Shown here: positions 1-11,085 of the stretch, in pieces
Layout: each line of letters starts with the position of its first letter
How positions within the stretch are numbered: position 1 is the first letter of the stretch
Assembly (NCBI GenBank): GCA_022702705.1
Contig: CM040427.1
Location: 19,057,625-19,121,624 of the forward strand
Direction of reading: 5' to 3'
Source: Papilionanthe hookeriana x Papilionanthe teres
Lineage: Eukaryota; Streptophyta; Magnoliopsida; Asparagales; Orchidaceae
Length of the DNA: 64,000 nt
Position numbers and translations under genes: made by a program
Notes under the pieces: generated by a model
The model's input: the letters and a program-made list of their open reading frames with translations, nothing else
Databases searched by the model: none
Told to the model about the DNA's origin: nothing

Positions 1-740
1 GAAATGTTGTGGAAGTGAATTTTATCTTGTAGTGTCTTTTAATTTAGTTATGGGTTTCAGCTTTGGTTTCAGTCCTAAAGGTGTGGGTTTTCATGCAACT
101 CGTTGTTTATCATGCAAGAAAAATAAGTGCGATGCGATTAAATAAATTGCCGTAAAGTAAATCGCAATAAAATAAAAGCGTACCTGGAGGGTCTTCCCGT
201 CATCCCAAGCTGCACTTAAAATACAATTTAGAGCATTTAAAGTAAGTTCCTAGGTAAAGCTAAGGGAAAGGTTATGGTTTTCTACCAAGTTCCTAATCCT
301 ATAGCTAGTCATCTCCTATGACGTCTAGGTTCCTTGTGTTTAGTTTGAAGACGATTTTCTTCATCAAAGAACAATTAAGTTCAATTGTTCTTATAAATAT
401 CCTATCATATTGAGGAAGTGCTTAGGAAGAATCCTAAACATCTTTTCAATATTTCTAGGATTGTTTTAAGTCCAAATGAATTTAAATTGTGTAAATGAAT
501 CGATCGTCCGAGGTTTTCAAGTTTTGTTAACTTGCTCAGTGAACTAGGATATTTGAATGTCCTATAAGTGAGTAACATTTCATTTAATATTCTGTTTAGG
601 AGTTATGATAGTAAAAGCTCCTAAGGGCAAAATGATATTTAATGATTTGTGATTCAAATTTAAATTCAAATTAATGATTTAAGTTTGGAATAGTGTTCAA
701 GTTATCTTAGATTTATTTTTGAATTCTTCATGTCTTTATA

Positions 741-1036
741 TTTAATTTAATTTAATTTAATTTAACTTAATTTAATGTAATGTGGTTTAATTTAATTTAA
801 TTTAACTTAAGTTAATTTAATGTAATATGATTTAGTTTAATTTAATTTAATTTAATTTAATTTAATTTAATTTGGTTTGATGTTACATTAAATTAATTTG
901 ATTTAATTTAATTTTTAATTTAATTTGATTTAATTTAATTTAATTCTTAATTTAATTTAATTTTTTAATTTAATTTTAATTTGATTTAATTTAATTTAAT
1001 TTAAATTTTTTTTTAATTTAATTTAATTTTATTTTA
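741..1036. repeat. Degenerate TTTAA pentanucleotide array in E LTR
   Basis: About 300 bases of TTTAA repeats with scattered variants (TTTGA, TTTTAA). The same array, on the other strand, lies at the matching place in both LTRs of B. It is absent from the LTRs of A and C, so it marks the B/E LTR type. Confidence 0.9.
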
Positions 1037-2837
1037 TTCATTTTAATTTTAATTAAAGAGTTCAATTATTTAATTTTAGTTTAATGATTAAGTCTTTCAA
1101 TGTTTTAAATTTGAATTATCATTTTAATTAAGAATTAAACATTAATGAAATGATTAATTTAGGGATTTTTAAATTAAAGAATAAATCTCTCCCTAATAAT
1201 ATCCCTATTTTAATAATTCCAATTTTATTATTCTTCCAAATTTAATCAATTATTTAATTAAAGTTTAATCATTTTAAATTGCTTAATGGGTTTCTACCCT
1301 TCAATTATTAAATTTCAATCATCCAAATCAGAGTTAGGATCAAATATTTTACTTGTTAATTTTTTATTAAACCTAAAGTTTTAATTAAGGGTTAAAATTT
1401 TAATTACCATTTTGCCCTTTAAGCTTAATAATTTCAAAACTCACTAAATTGAACTCAAATGAACTTGAAATTTTTATGTGACTTCACTCATATGTCACTA
1501 AAGACATGAGAGGAGAAAATGTGATTTTTCTGTATTTAATTTATTTATATAATTATTTTTGGTAGAAAATAGAGATTTCTAAGGAAAATTTAATAACATG
1601 AACAAGGGAAAGTTTCTGTCCTTAAGAAAATTAGGGGACATTCCTGATGACCAGAGGACCACTTGGACCAAATTTTGTGATTTTTTGAATTATATTTTAT
1701 TTATTAGAATTATTTTAAGTTCTGGAGTATTAATTAATTTAAAAATAAAATAAATGTTAAAAAATGAATTTTATGTTTTTCAAAAATCTCTCTGATATCA
1801 AGGAAATCAGAGAAGCAAATTTTGCAATTTTCTGATTTTTCTATGATTTATTATAGTTATTTTAGTGAAAATGCTAGAAAATACATTTTTTAATTTTAAA
1901 ATTACCCTTAGAGCTTTAAAAATTAATATCTCACCAAATAGACCTAAGAAAAACATGGGGTTTGTTCCTAAGTGATTAAAATTCAAAATGTGACATTTTG
2001 GTGAATTTTATTATTTTTGTAATTTTTATTATTTTTTAATTATTAAAAATATTAAAATAATATTAAAAATCAACTTTTTTAGAAAATTGAAATTTTAATT
2101 TTCTTAAATTCCCCTGATATCAGAGAGGCTCCAAAACCAATTTGGTGAATTTTTGAAAGGTATTTTGAAAGTTATGAATTTTTAAAGTTTAAAATGACTA
2201 AATGGCTTAATCAACCCAATTAATAGGGCTAACCAAGTCCAATTGACTTCAAACTTTTATGGTGGGTTCCTCCGATCCTAAAGGTCAGTGGAGAATTGAT
2301 TTCAAGTCAATTTGATCTATGGTTAACTCTAATTAATTAGAGACCTATTTTAAGTGTTTAAGCCAATTAGGGTTGTTTTGAGTGGACTAACTCAAGTCCT
2401 ATTTTTCCTAGGGTTCTCCGGTCATAAGGAACATCACCAAATTTTCCTAGAATTTATTTCACAACATGCTATTTATTAGAATTAAAATACTCAAAACAGT
2501 GACATGAATTTGAAAAATCAATAACTCTTCATAGGGATGGCCTACGACTTTGGAAAATTCGGGGAATGTTCCCAAATTCAGAGGCTTCAAAAGCCCTATG
2601 GTCTCATGCCATGGTGAATTGTATACATGCATGGAGAATTAAATGTATGCAGAGAGTAAATAAATTATAAAAAATAAGATACTTGATGAAATTAAATGAT
2701 TTCTTTTCCACATTATTCTCCTCCGTTCACCGAGCAAGAGGGTATTTTTATTTTATTTTTATGATTTTCCTACACAAAGTTATGAATTTTTGAAGTTTAG
2801 GGAATTAAATAAATAGAAAATACCCCTAATTTTCTAC

Positions 2838-3060
2838 TTATCCACGCGGCGCCGCGTCATCCTTAACATCTCCGAAGGCACACGCGTCGCGCTCCCATTC
2901 GACTCCGCCATCCGCGTCAGCGCTCCCGGAACCCGCTGTATCGCTCCGTCTTCTGATCCGACGCGATCCTGGCCATCCGTCCGCGCGTGTATCAAATGGA
3001 CGGCATCCGTTCATCGTCCCCAAGTGTCCTCACCCGAGAGCCGTCCACACTAAATCCTTA
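2838..3060. other. GC-rich block within E LTR
   Basis: A short GC-rich, CpG-rich block in an otherwise AT-rich LTR. It includes an inverted repeat around GACGGCATCCGTTCA. Equivalent blocks occur at about 17860-18060 and 38040-38250 (B), 46930-47170 (A) and 52810-53040 (C). Short reading frames across it are not conserved between copies, so I do not call a gene. Confidence 0.5.
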
Positions 3061-3638
3061 ATATCTCACTCGATACTCAATGGATTTTCATGTTCTTATG
3101 CTCTATGGATTCGTCTTGAAAAGACGAACACATCCATATGGTTTATGTGGGATGAAATTTACGCAATAAAAATGGAGAATGTTCAGAAGCTCGGGAGGAA
3201 GAGTGAGGCCATACCTTAGCTCTGAGAGGTGAAGCCTCAATCAGAGATGCTCGGCACGTTCGTTGGAGCTGCAGGAGGCTAGGGATGAAGCCCTGGGGAT
3301 GTGGTGAATTGCCTAGGTGTGATTTCCACCAAGGTCGATCACAACCTTTGAGTCCGGAACAACCGGGTGGCCCGGAGATGGGGCTGTTGTCGGTGGACAC
3401 CTTCTCTTGGTCCGGTGAAGGTGTAGGACCAACCAATTTGAGGATTGATCCACCGTGGAGAAGTGTCCTGGTTTTGGGCTTGGATTTCAACTCTGAAATC
3501 GAGCTCACAGAGCGCGAAATGGCAGGGGGATTTCAGTGGGGATCAAGTGCTCGTGTATGGGGAGTAGTCCGGAACAATTTTGGCGGTGGTTTCCTTAAGG
3601 TTTGTTTCGGCACCTTCTCATGGCCGAGAGGTGAGGAG

Positions 3639-3646
3639 TTTAAATA
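3639..3646 (-). promoter_or_regulatory. Probable TATA box (TATTTAAA) of E LTR
   Basis: TATTTAAA on the minus strand, about 2.37 kb from the LTR start, is the same distance as in both B LTRs. It lies in a GC-rich setting and is followed by a conserved GGCCATG. The conserved position across copies is the argument for a core promoter; no transcript data are available. Confidence 0.5.
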
Positions 3647-6015
3647 GAGTGAGTTGGAGGGCCTCCGTGGGGAGTCGAGGGTCGGGATCACTGCTCATGG
3701 CAAGTGAAGAACGATCGCAATGGCCATCGGGCATGGGGCGCTCAGCGAGTGAGAATTCCAAGCTTGGATTGACTTGGACTTCTCGGCCATGGAGTTTTCC
3801 GACGATCGGGTGGTCGGCCGCGAGCAAGGGTCACCCTCGTGGTCAGGTGGGTCGTAGTCGGGTGTTTGTGCAAGCAATCGGCAATGGCCAAGTGTAAAGG
3901 CCTCGATCCAAAATAGAATGGGGCATGGCTAGTTTTGGGTCTAAATGGGTCAACTCACCCATTTGGGCTTGGTGCACCCTTCAAGGTGGCTTTGGGTGCT
4001 GTGGGGGATCAAAGGGATCAGTTGGTTTGGCATGGAGAAGTCTCCATCCAAATATATTTGGATTAAATTTAGGTTTAGGTGAATCATGATTAAGGCTAAT
4101 GAGCTTTAGAGATTAAGGAAAGGGGCCCTCCTTCCTACCCAATATGGTATGGTGACATGTAAAGAGGCTCTCATGGCTTCCATGTGGCTCATGCATGGCT
4201 TCATGGCTCACCTTTGGCTTGGGAAAAGTCAAGTCGATTTCATGTAAATGGATTTAAGAAAAATTTTGATATTTTGATGTGAATTTGTATGGGGCTTGAT
4301 TTGGAATTGTTTGATGATGGAATTATAACTTAGGGAATGGCTTTGATTAAATGGATGGCAAATGGAAATGTCATGTGGGCTTTAGGGCCAAATTTGGGCT
4401 TTTGTATTTGGTGGAAATGGGTTTTTAGGAAGGTTTAGGGAAGTGGGCTTTTAAGTTTGAAAATGAATTTATGGATAGAAATTTTGTAAAGAGGTTGAGC
4501 CAAATAATTGTTGAGTTTGGTTTAGGGATGTGTCATGAGTGGTTTGGAGTCAATTTGGTGTGATTTGGACTTGAATTGGTTTGAATTTGGGTTTAATTGG
4601 TAAGTGGGCCTCATGTAGGTCAAATTGGGCTAACTTGGGCCAATGTTGGGCTAGAGTTGAAATTGATGTAAAATTAATGTTGGGAAATGTTTATGGGAGT
4701 GTTTCAAAGAGGTTTTGGCTTTGATGGGTTTTGATTTTGGGGTTTGGGCTCATTTGGGTTAGGTTTGGGTTTAGGTCGAAAATGGGCCTTTTAGCTTTGG
4801 GTTGAATTTGAGTGGGGTTTGGATCAAAATCTTGGGCAAATCATGTTAGTGTTTTGTTTATGGGGATGTCAAGGAGGGTTTAGAAAAGATTTGGGGTTAA
4901 TTGGAGTTGAATTGGGTGAGTTTGGGCTAAGTTTGGGTCATGGGTCCAAATTGAGCTTTAAGGCCAAAAGTGAAATTGGATCAAAATTTCAATCAAATTG
5001 GGCTTGGATTTGGTCTAGATTGGTGTTGGGGATGTTGAATTGAAGTTTAGAATTGAATTGGACCAGAATTTGGGTCAATTGGGTAGGTTAGATTTGACAT
5101 TGGGTTTACTTTGGGTTAAAATGGGTCAAATTGGGGATTTTGATAAAAGTGGGGTAAATTGACAAAATTGGCCCATGATGTAGTTGAACAAAATGGAATT
5201 GGGAATATTTGGGATTTTCTGGAATTTTCTGGGAATTTTCTGAATTTTTGGATTTTTTGGCTAAGAGGGGTATTTTGGGTATTTAGAGGGTATTGGGAGG
5301 TATTTTTGGAATTTTTGATATTTTTGGGTATGGATGATCAATTTGAGTGATGTGGAAATGTTTGGGAATGATTTTGGAGAATTTTGGGTGATTTGGAAAT
5401 TTTTGAGAAATTTGGGCTATTCGGGGCTTCGGGTAGGTTGGCAGGTGTAGGGTCCGGGGGTCAAAAATTGAAAATTTGGAAAATTGAAGATTGGGTGGAT
5501 GTAAGTGGAATGAAATCATTTTTGCTGAGCCATGAAGCCATATCGAAGCCCACATGAGCCATGAAGGGACTCATTTGAGGCATTCATTATGTTGTTCCTA
5601 ACCCTCTTAGCCGAGGGCTTAGGGGTTAAGGACCATCCATGTGAATCACCTACATGAGTCGGGAGGTCAAGTCGGGTATGGGTGTGTTTTTAGGAAGTGT
5701 GTGAAAGTGTAGTGTGTAGGTGTAGTGTGTGTGCAAGTCAACCCTTCACCGGACCGGGCCACCTGTGGGCGGTCCTAAGGCCAAAGAGTCCTATGGAACT
5801 CATCCTTTAAACTTCCACATTTGATTTCAACCCTCTAGGTGATTAGGGGCCTACAGATCAAGTTTGTGGGGTTTGCGGGGAGTTTAGAAGTGGTTTGAAT
5901 TTCTAAAAGGTGGGTCCCAATTCTAATCCTCTAAGATAGTCAAAGGAAAAGCCTAAGGCTAGATCCTAAGCACTAAAAGAAGAAGAGAAGACCTCATAAA
6001 AAAATGAGGTCAACA

Positions 6016-6163
6016 TCGGGGTCCAATCAGTTTCCTTGTACTGTAGCCCGGCTGGTGTGAAATCTTCGTCGATCTCAATCACGGCCCCATCCTTCATCTT
6101 CTTTTCGTCAATGGCTAGACTCACACCATTTTTAAAGTTCAGAACCAACCGCCCATTAGAAAT
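6016..6163 (-). pseudogene. Start of the 3' ORF of A (AlkB-ORF N-terminal module), cut by E
   Basis: About 48 codons are homologous to the first codons of the 3' ORFs of B (31522) and C (58954): an NGxLVLNFxNGVSLA stretch followed by GAVIEID. The codon matching the ATG of the other copies is ATT here (6161-6163), so the start is lost. The ORF stops abruptly at the LTR border of E at 6015/6016; an apparent continuation to 5966 is LTR sequence. The dioxygenase domain itself is not in the window for this copy. The N-terminal module resembles the gag N-terminus of the same element. Confidence 0.75.
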
Positions 6164-6167
6164 TTCC

Positions 6168-6235
6168 CTGGGAAAAATAAGAAAAGGATCAAGGGCTATA
6201 TTAAGAACGAGAACAATAAGAAAGATGACTTATCG
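6168..6235 (-). promoter_or_regulatory. Probable intron 3' end before the 3' ORF of A
   Basis: On the minus strand a TTGATCC branch-like site, a pyrimidine-rich run and CAG precede the 3' ORF. The stretch is clearly conserved with the matching regions of B (about 31460-31517) and C (58959-59020), although it is noncoding. Confidence 0.5.
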
Positions 6236-6505
6236 ATGGAAAATTCTTATTCATTTCTTTCAAATTTTAATAAGAGTAGGAAAAGATGAGTAAAGATTAG
6301 GAGTGAGCTTGATTTGAAATGAAGGATCAAAACTTTATTATTATGATTCCACATATTTTCTTTTTAACCCATTTTCTTTTTGTTATTCTTATCATCCATT
6401 TTTATATTTTGGATTCGGACCCAGTTACAAATGATTACTCCACCCGTGCTTTTAGGAATGAGACTTCATTTTTTTTAAAGTTCATCCTTCGAAACATCAG
6501 GTTGC
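6236..6505 (-). other. Noncoding spacer between integrase and 3' ORF of A
   Basis: AT-rich sequence without a supported gene. It corresponds to 31228-31460 in B and 59020-59273 in C and includes a conserved stretch on a GGACCCAGTT/GGGTCCGAACCC theme. It probably belongs to the intron removed to express the 3' ORF. Confidence 0.5.
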
Positions 6506-7715
6506 TTAATACTTCTTCAAATATTGTCCGTTGATTGGAAGCATAGGTCGTTCTCCACGACAATTCACCAGTTGGTAGGAACCTCCATAGTAGACTGTCT
6601 CGACCACGAACGGCCCCTCCCAGGTTGGTTCAAATTTACCTCCTATCTTGCGGTGTGCAAGAATAGGTCTGAGAACTAGAACCAAGTCACCAACTTTGAA
6701 TGCCCTTGGGCGGACCAGTTTATCATGGGCCTGGATCATCTTGGCTTGATACAGTTCTAGATTCTGCTGTGCTGAAAATTGTTTCCCTTCCAAGCTTTCT
6801 AATACTTCTAATCGTAATTTGGTGTTCTCTTCTGTAGTGATCTTGTTTGCAACTGCAATTCTGAGAGATGGAAGCTGAACTTCCAAGGGCAAGACGGCCT
6901 CAGACCCGTACACTAGAGCGTAAGGCATAGACTGAGTAGGAGTTCTGAAAGTCGTTCTATAGGCCCATAAGGCTTCTAACAACTTCTCGTGCCAATTTCT
7001 CTTGTTGTCGTCCAAAGTTTTCTTTAAGATTTGGACGAGAGTTTTATTAAAAGCCTCGACCAAGCCGTTCGCTCTTGGGTAGTAGATCGTCGAATAGCGC
7101 CAGTCGATCTCGTGCCTTCTGACAAAATTGTTGATCTTCATGCTTTTAAAAGCAGTCCCGTTATCTGAGATGGTTCTACGCGGTACCCTGAAACAATAGA
7201 CGACTTGATTCTTGATGAACTGTAGCACGTGATGTGCTTTCACTTCTCTAAGCGGTATAGCTTCTGCCCATTTGGAAAAGTAATCTGTAGCTACAAGGAT
7301 AAAGCGATGTCCTCTTGAAGAAGGCGGTTCTATCAGACCCACGATATCTGTGTCCCAACACTCAAATGGCCACAACGCGATTGTCGGATGTAGCACATTT
7401 GGAGGTTGGTGTAGAACCACTCCATGTACTTAGCACTGGTGACAACTCTTTGCAACTTTCATGCAGTCGGTCATCATTGAGGGCCAGTAATACCCTAGTC
7501 TCTTAATCTTTAATTTCATCCTCGGACCCGACTGATGAGCGCTACAAAGTCCTGAGTGCACTTCTTTAATAATTTCACGAGCCTCGAACTCGCTCAGTCA
7601 CCTTATGCACATCTGATCAAAAGACCTTCTGTATAACATATTGTTTATTAATGCGTAAAACAAAGTTTTTTTCTTGATTTGATGGGCTAATGACTTATCG
7701 TCCGGTAGGTTTTCT
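6506..7715 (-). pseudogene. pol: Integrase of A, core domain still open
   Basis: Catalyses insertion of the element DNA. The N-terminal zinc finger can be read (HSGLC..HQ, then CHQC) and is followed by a TAA at 7430-7432 where other copies have a Gln codon. From 7420 to 6506 there are 304 uninterrupted codons. They carry the catalytic triad as TDIVG (first Asp), SDNG (second Asp) and GLVEAF (Glu), then the C-terminal KVGDLVLV and GPF module ending in LPINGxYLKKY, typical of this lineage. This is the best preserved pol segment in the window, but with the TAA and the broken upstream genes the element is not autonomous. Confidence 0.9.
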
Positions 7716-7731
7716 GTTTGCAGGTAGTCTA

Positions 7732-8759
7732 TTAATGGATGCCGCAATCTTCTATAGTTTCCGTCACTGTGGCAACTGTTTCTTCTTCTTTTTCTGATCG
7801 GTGTATTGCATCCATGTCGAGCTGTGAGAGGACCTGTCGTCGCTGAACTGACATTTCAACTGACTCATCCTGTAAGCAGGTAAATTCTTTTGCAAGGCGG
7901 GCTAGTGCGTCTGTAAGGGTATTTTCTCTTCTGGGGATCTTGTAGATCATTACATTCGAAATTTGCTTCAACAATTTCATTGCATACTGAAAGTATTGCT
8001 CAAGTCTTGGTTTTAGAATCTTTTACTGTCCTGCGACCTGTTGTATGATCAACTGTGAATCTCCATAGATGTTGATATCTGTTATACCCATCTGAATGGC
8101 TAGCTCCAGTCCAGTTATGAGAGCTTCATATTCTGCTTCGTTGTTAGTACACGGTTCAGTCAAATGGTAGGAGTACCTTAACATCCCCTGCTCCGGTGTT
8201 ATAAAGATTAGTCTGATTCCTGCTTTACTGGGCACTATCGTTTGCAATTCTTTATCCTTCTGTGCCGAAGATGCTCCATCGAAGTACAGTTCCCAACGCT
8301 GATCATCAGGGTCTTGTAAGCTCATTATCTGCTTGTCTGGTAAGTCGTCGTTGAGAGGCGATTCTGCCAGTAAAGGGTGCACTGTGAGGAAGTCTGCTAG
8401 GACTTGTCTCTTTACAACACGAAGCGGAACAAAAGTTATATTGAATTGCAATAGTATCATCGACCACCTGGCAAGTCTGTCGGAAAGTGTCGTTCTTCCC
8501 AAATGAGTTAGGTGTCCTTTTTAACTAATGCCAAGAAGGTCTGACACCAACGTGACAAATTTGAGATAAAGCGTCGAAGATATGCCAACTTCCCTTGAAA
8601 GGATCGTAGTTGTTTTAAGGTTTTTGGAGGTGGCATTTCTAAGATAGCTTTAATCTTCTCCAGATTGATTTCAATTCCACGATGTCAGACAACAAATCCT
8701 AAGAATTTCCCGGAGGTAACGCCGAAGGCGCATTTCAATGGATTCATCTTAAGGTTATA
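7732..8759 (-). pseudogene. pol: RNaseH region of A: first RNaseH largely deleted, second (aRNH) present
   Basis: Starts with the RT connection segment (FGVTSGKFLGFVV, with a stop where B has Arg) and runs to IWEE. It then jumps directly to RTTLSDRLARW. Compared with B this lacks about 330 bases (B 28895-29228), which hold most of the first RNaseH. Next come ADFL and the second, archaeal-type RNaseH: WELYFDGASS, NNEAEYEALITGLELA and GDSQLIIQ, with its acidic residues present. A dual RNaseH is the hallmark of the Tat group. The end at 7980-7732 holds the tether segment before integrase, in another frame. Confidence 0.85.
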
Positions 8760-9395
8760 TTATCTTAATCGCTCGAAAATAATTCTCAAATCATACAGGT
8801 GATCTTCTTTCAGTTTGCTTTTGATGACCACAACATCCACGTAGCACTCGACTTGGTTGTGAATGAGATCATCAAAAATCCTTGTCATTGCTCTTTGGTA
8901 TGTCGCTCCTGCGTTCTTCAATCCGAAAGGCATTACTGTGTAGCAGTATACTCCGATCGATGTTCTGAAGGGTGTGAGCTTTTCATCTTCTAGTGTCATC
9001 TTTATCTGGTTGTATCCTGATGATCCATCCATGAAAGAGAAAATCTCGTGCGTCAAAGCGATGTTGATCATCAATTCTAGAATCAGCAGCGGGAATTCGT
9101 CCTTTGGGCACGCTTTGATCAAATCTCTGAAATCCACGTAGATTCTGATCTGACCATTCTTCTTTCTGACTGGTACCATATTGGCTAGCCAACTTGGGTA
9201 TTGTTCTTCACGGATAAATTTAGCGTCGATTAGCTTCTTAACTTCAGCTATTACCTATTGTCCAATCTCTAGACGTATCCTTCATGGAGCTTGTCTGACT
9301 GGAACGACGGTGGGATCCACTCCTAGCCCGTGAACTGCGACTTCTAGAGCTAATCCAGGCATTTCATCATAACTCTAAGCAAAATAGTCCTTGAA
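8760..9395 (-). pseudogene. pol: Reverse transcriptase of A, catalytic motif YVDV
   Basis: RT fingers and palm: KKNGQIRIYVDFRDL, KACPKDEFPL, FSFMDGSSGYNQI and MPFGLKNAGATYQRAM. The catalytic box reads YVDV instead of YVDD: codon GTT at 8832-8834, where B and C have Asp. That loss should abolish polymerase activity. The part upstream of 9192 (VKKLIDAKFI) is interrupted by stops. The frame is shared with the linker at 9396-9620. Confidence 0.9.
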
Positions 9396-10000
9396 TTATA
9401 TTAATAGCTTAATCAGGTTTTCAGAGTCTTCTTTGTTGAGTAAGGAGCTAACAAAGGTCGGCCTAGGCTCTTCGCTAGTACCTAAGTTAACTTCCATTAA
9501 CTTATCTATTGTAGATTTAATTTCTTCTTTGAATTCTAGCGGAGCGTCTCCGATTAGCAGATTCTCGAGATCATCTGAAGCTTCCAAGCAGTCTTCATTA
9601 GGCTCGCAAGTGACAACCAAGCAGAATTCCGAATCATCGACTGGTGCTACTGTGCCGAATCCAAGACCATGTTTTGAGTTGGGCGGTCGACTGGTATCAT
9701 TCCATAATTTTTCAAAGCGCTGTGATTGACCTTTTGATCACTGTTTAGGCAAGATACCACACTGAATCAAATTTTGAACACAGGGAGAGTACCACTCAAA
9801 AGACAATTCCATTAATTCAGATGAAGTGACATCTTCAAATTGTACATCATTTTCAATTTTGGAAGAAGAAGCACCACGATAGAACATAATCGGCTTAGCA
9901 CCTCCATTATGCACTTCCTTGACCACCATACCCTCGACCTTATTAGGGTGGATCGGGGTTAGGGTCATAGTATGTACATAGTGGTTAATCTTCTCATACA
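9396..10000 (-). pseudogene. pol: PR-RT linker of A
   Basis: An acidic linker between protease and RT. Recognisable blocks shared with B (27391-28030) and C (62371-63176) are YEKINHYVHTMTLTPIHPNK, GGAKPIxFYRGASSSKIEN, FEWYSPCVQNLIQ and NLGTSEEPRPTFVSSLL. It is split over two reading frames. No catalytic function is known for it. Confidence 0.7.
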
Positions 10001-11085
10001 TTGCTTTGTATTCTTCCTTCTTTTCTTCTTCGAGAGAGATCTTGAACTGTGGTTTCTTTTGATTTATCTTCATTGTTTTTTTTCTTGACTTCTTCTTCTT
10101 CGGAACTATTCTCCCAATCAACATTGATGACCAGTTTCTTTTGTTCAAGTGTTCCACCGTTTTTTCCTCGACCTCGTCCCCGGCCTTGACCTCGAGTGCG
10201 AGTTCTGGAGAAACCTTCACCATCTCGTCGTGAGGGAGTGGTGAGTAACTGTTGAACTAGAATTTCAAGTTCTTCGTCGTCTCGGACTTCTTTTGCTTCA
10301 TTTGGTATGGTATTTCTGGAGAAGATTGTTTTCTTCGGAGGTGCGTAGTAGGCTGCATCTTCGTGAATTCCAATTTCGTGTATGGAGAATGGTTGCAAAT
10401 CACCTTTGATACACTGTTCTTGTCCTCTTTCATAATACTTTATGCACTGGTGCAGAGACAACGGTACCATCCGGTTCTCATGGATCCACGGCCGACCCAG
10501 TAGAGCGTTGAACGATGTCTCAGAATCAATTATGTGGAATTTTGCAGTTGTCTTTGCCAAATCACCGATCTTCATTAATAGTGTTATCGATCCAAGAGCT
10601 CTTTCTCCTTTTTGATTGAAAACTCTTAGTAACATTTTGTCTGCTTCGAGATCGCGGGCAGCAATTTCTGAATATGCTAACGTCTGAAGGTTCATTATGT
10701 TGATCGATGCTCCCAGATCAACCAACACCCTAGAGAGTGTGAACTTTCCAATGGAGACTGAAATGTACAACGGTCGGTTGTTATCAGCTGTTCTGAGTAG
10801 TAGATCATTATCTGTGAAGGTAACACCACGCTGTTCTCTTAACGAGCAAACCTCGTCTAAGGAATTACCGACCATTTGAGCTAAGCAAATTTCTGGATCA
10901 AGTAAGGCCTTGATCAGAGTTTCCCTCATCTCCTTTGACAGGATCAGAGCGTCGTAGATGCTCAGTTTGGCTGGTAGCTTCCTAAGATGGGCTAGCACGT
11001 TATAATCCACTTCATTACCATGTTCTTCAATTTCTTCCTGAATGGGCAATTCTTCCGCTGGGGTTGGCTCTTTTTGAGCAACCAC
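9994..11085 (-). pseudogene. pol: Aspartic protease region of A with RG-rich tail
   Basis: 363 open codons. A region that starts near EVDYNVLAHLRKLPAKLSIYD is followed by the retropepsin: RPLYISVSIGKFTLSRVLVDLGASINIM carries the single catalytic Asp in DLGAS, and ALLGRPWIHE is the second conserved block. The protease releases Gag and Pol domains as a dimer. After it comes an Arg-Gly tail (RTRGQGRGRGRGK), which looks like an RNA-binding box. The frame continues from gag through a TAG at the GKG-K/VVAQ junction (11086-11088), where B has a Gln codon. Confidence 0.85.

Larger units (their letters stand above)
1..6015 (-). mobile_element. Element E: LTR (5' LTR or solo LTR), left end outside window
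   Basis: Read on the minus strand, the LTR starts at 6015 with TGTTGACCTCAT and runs leftward off the window. It aligns by eye along its length with the LTRs of element B (same words around the promoter, AT-rich pentanucleotide array, final third), so about 1.4 kb is probably missing on the left. Its right border falls inside the coding sequence of the last ORF of A, with no polypurine tract next to it. It is therefore better read as a later insertion than as the 3' LTR of A. It resembles the LTR of B far more than the LTR of A at 42831-49739. No gene is supported in it. Confidence 0.8.

Noticed and set aside
3143..3897. Several overlapping frames of 60-120 codons in the GC-rich part of the LTRs (also near 17000-17600, 37200-37780, 47311-48008, 53261-53648)
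   Set aside because: Products differ between LTR copies and the frames follow GC content; likely chance frames around the promoter.
5159..5350. A 63-codon frame antisense to the LTR, also at 15550-15741 and 35744-35935, with similar protein
   Set aside because: The copies are simply similar LTR DNA of low complexity (GGAATTTTCTG words); the frame is broken in A and C, and there is no sign of protein-level conservation.
10697..10740. DLGAS/DPGAS in the protease as a dead active site
   Set aside because: This form of the motif is common in related plant Ty3/gypsy lineages and the catalytic Asp is present.
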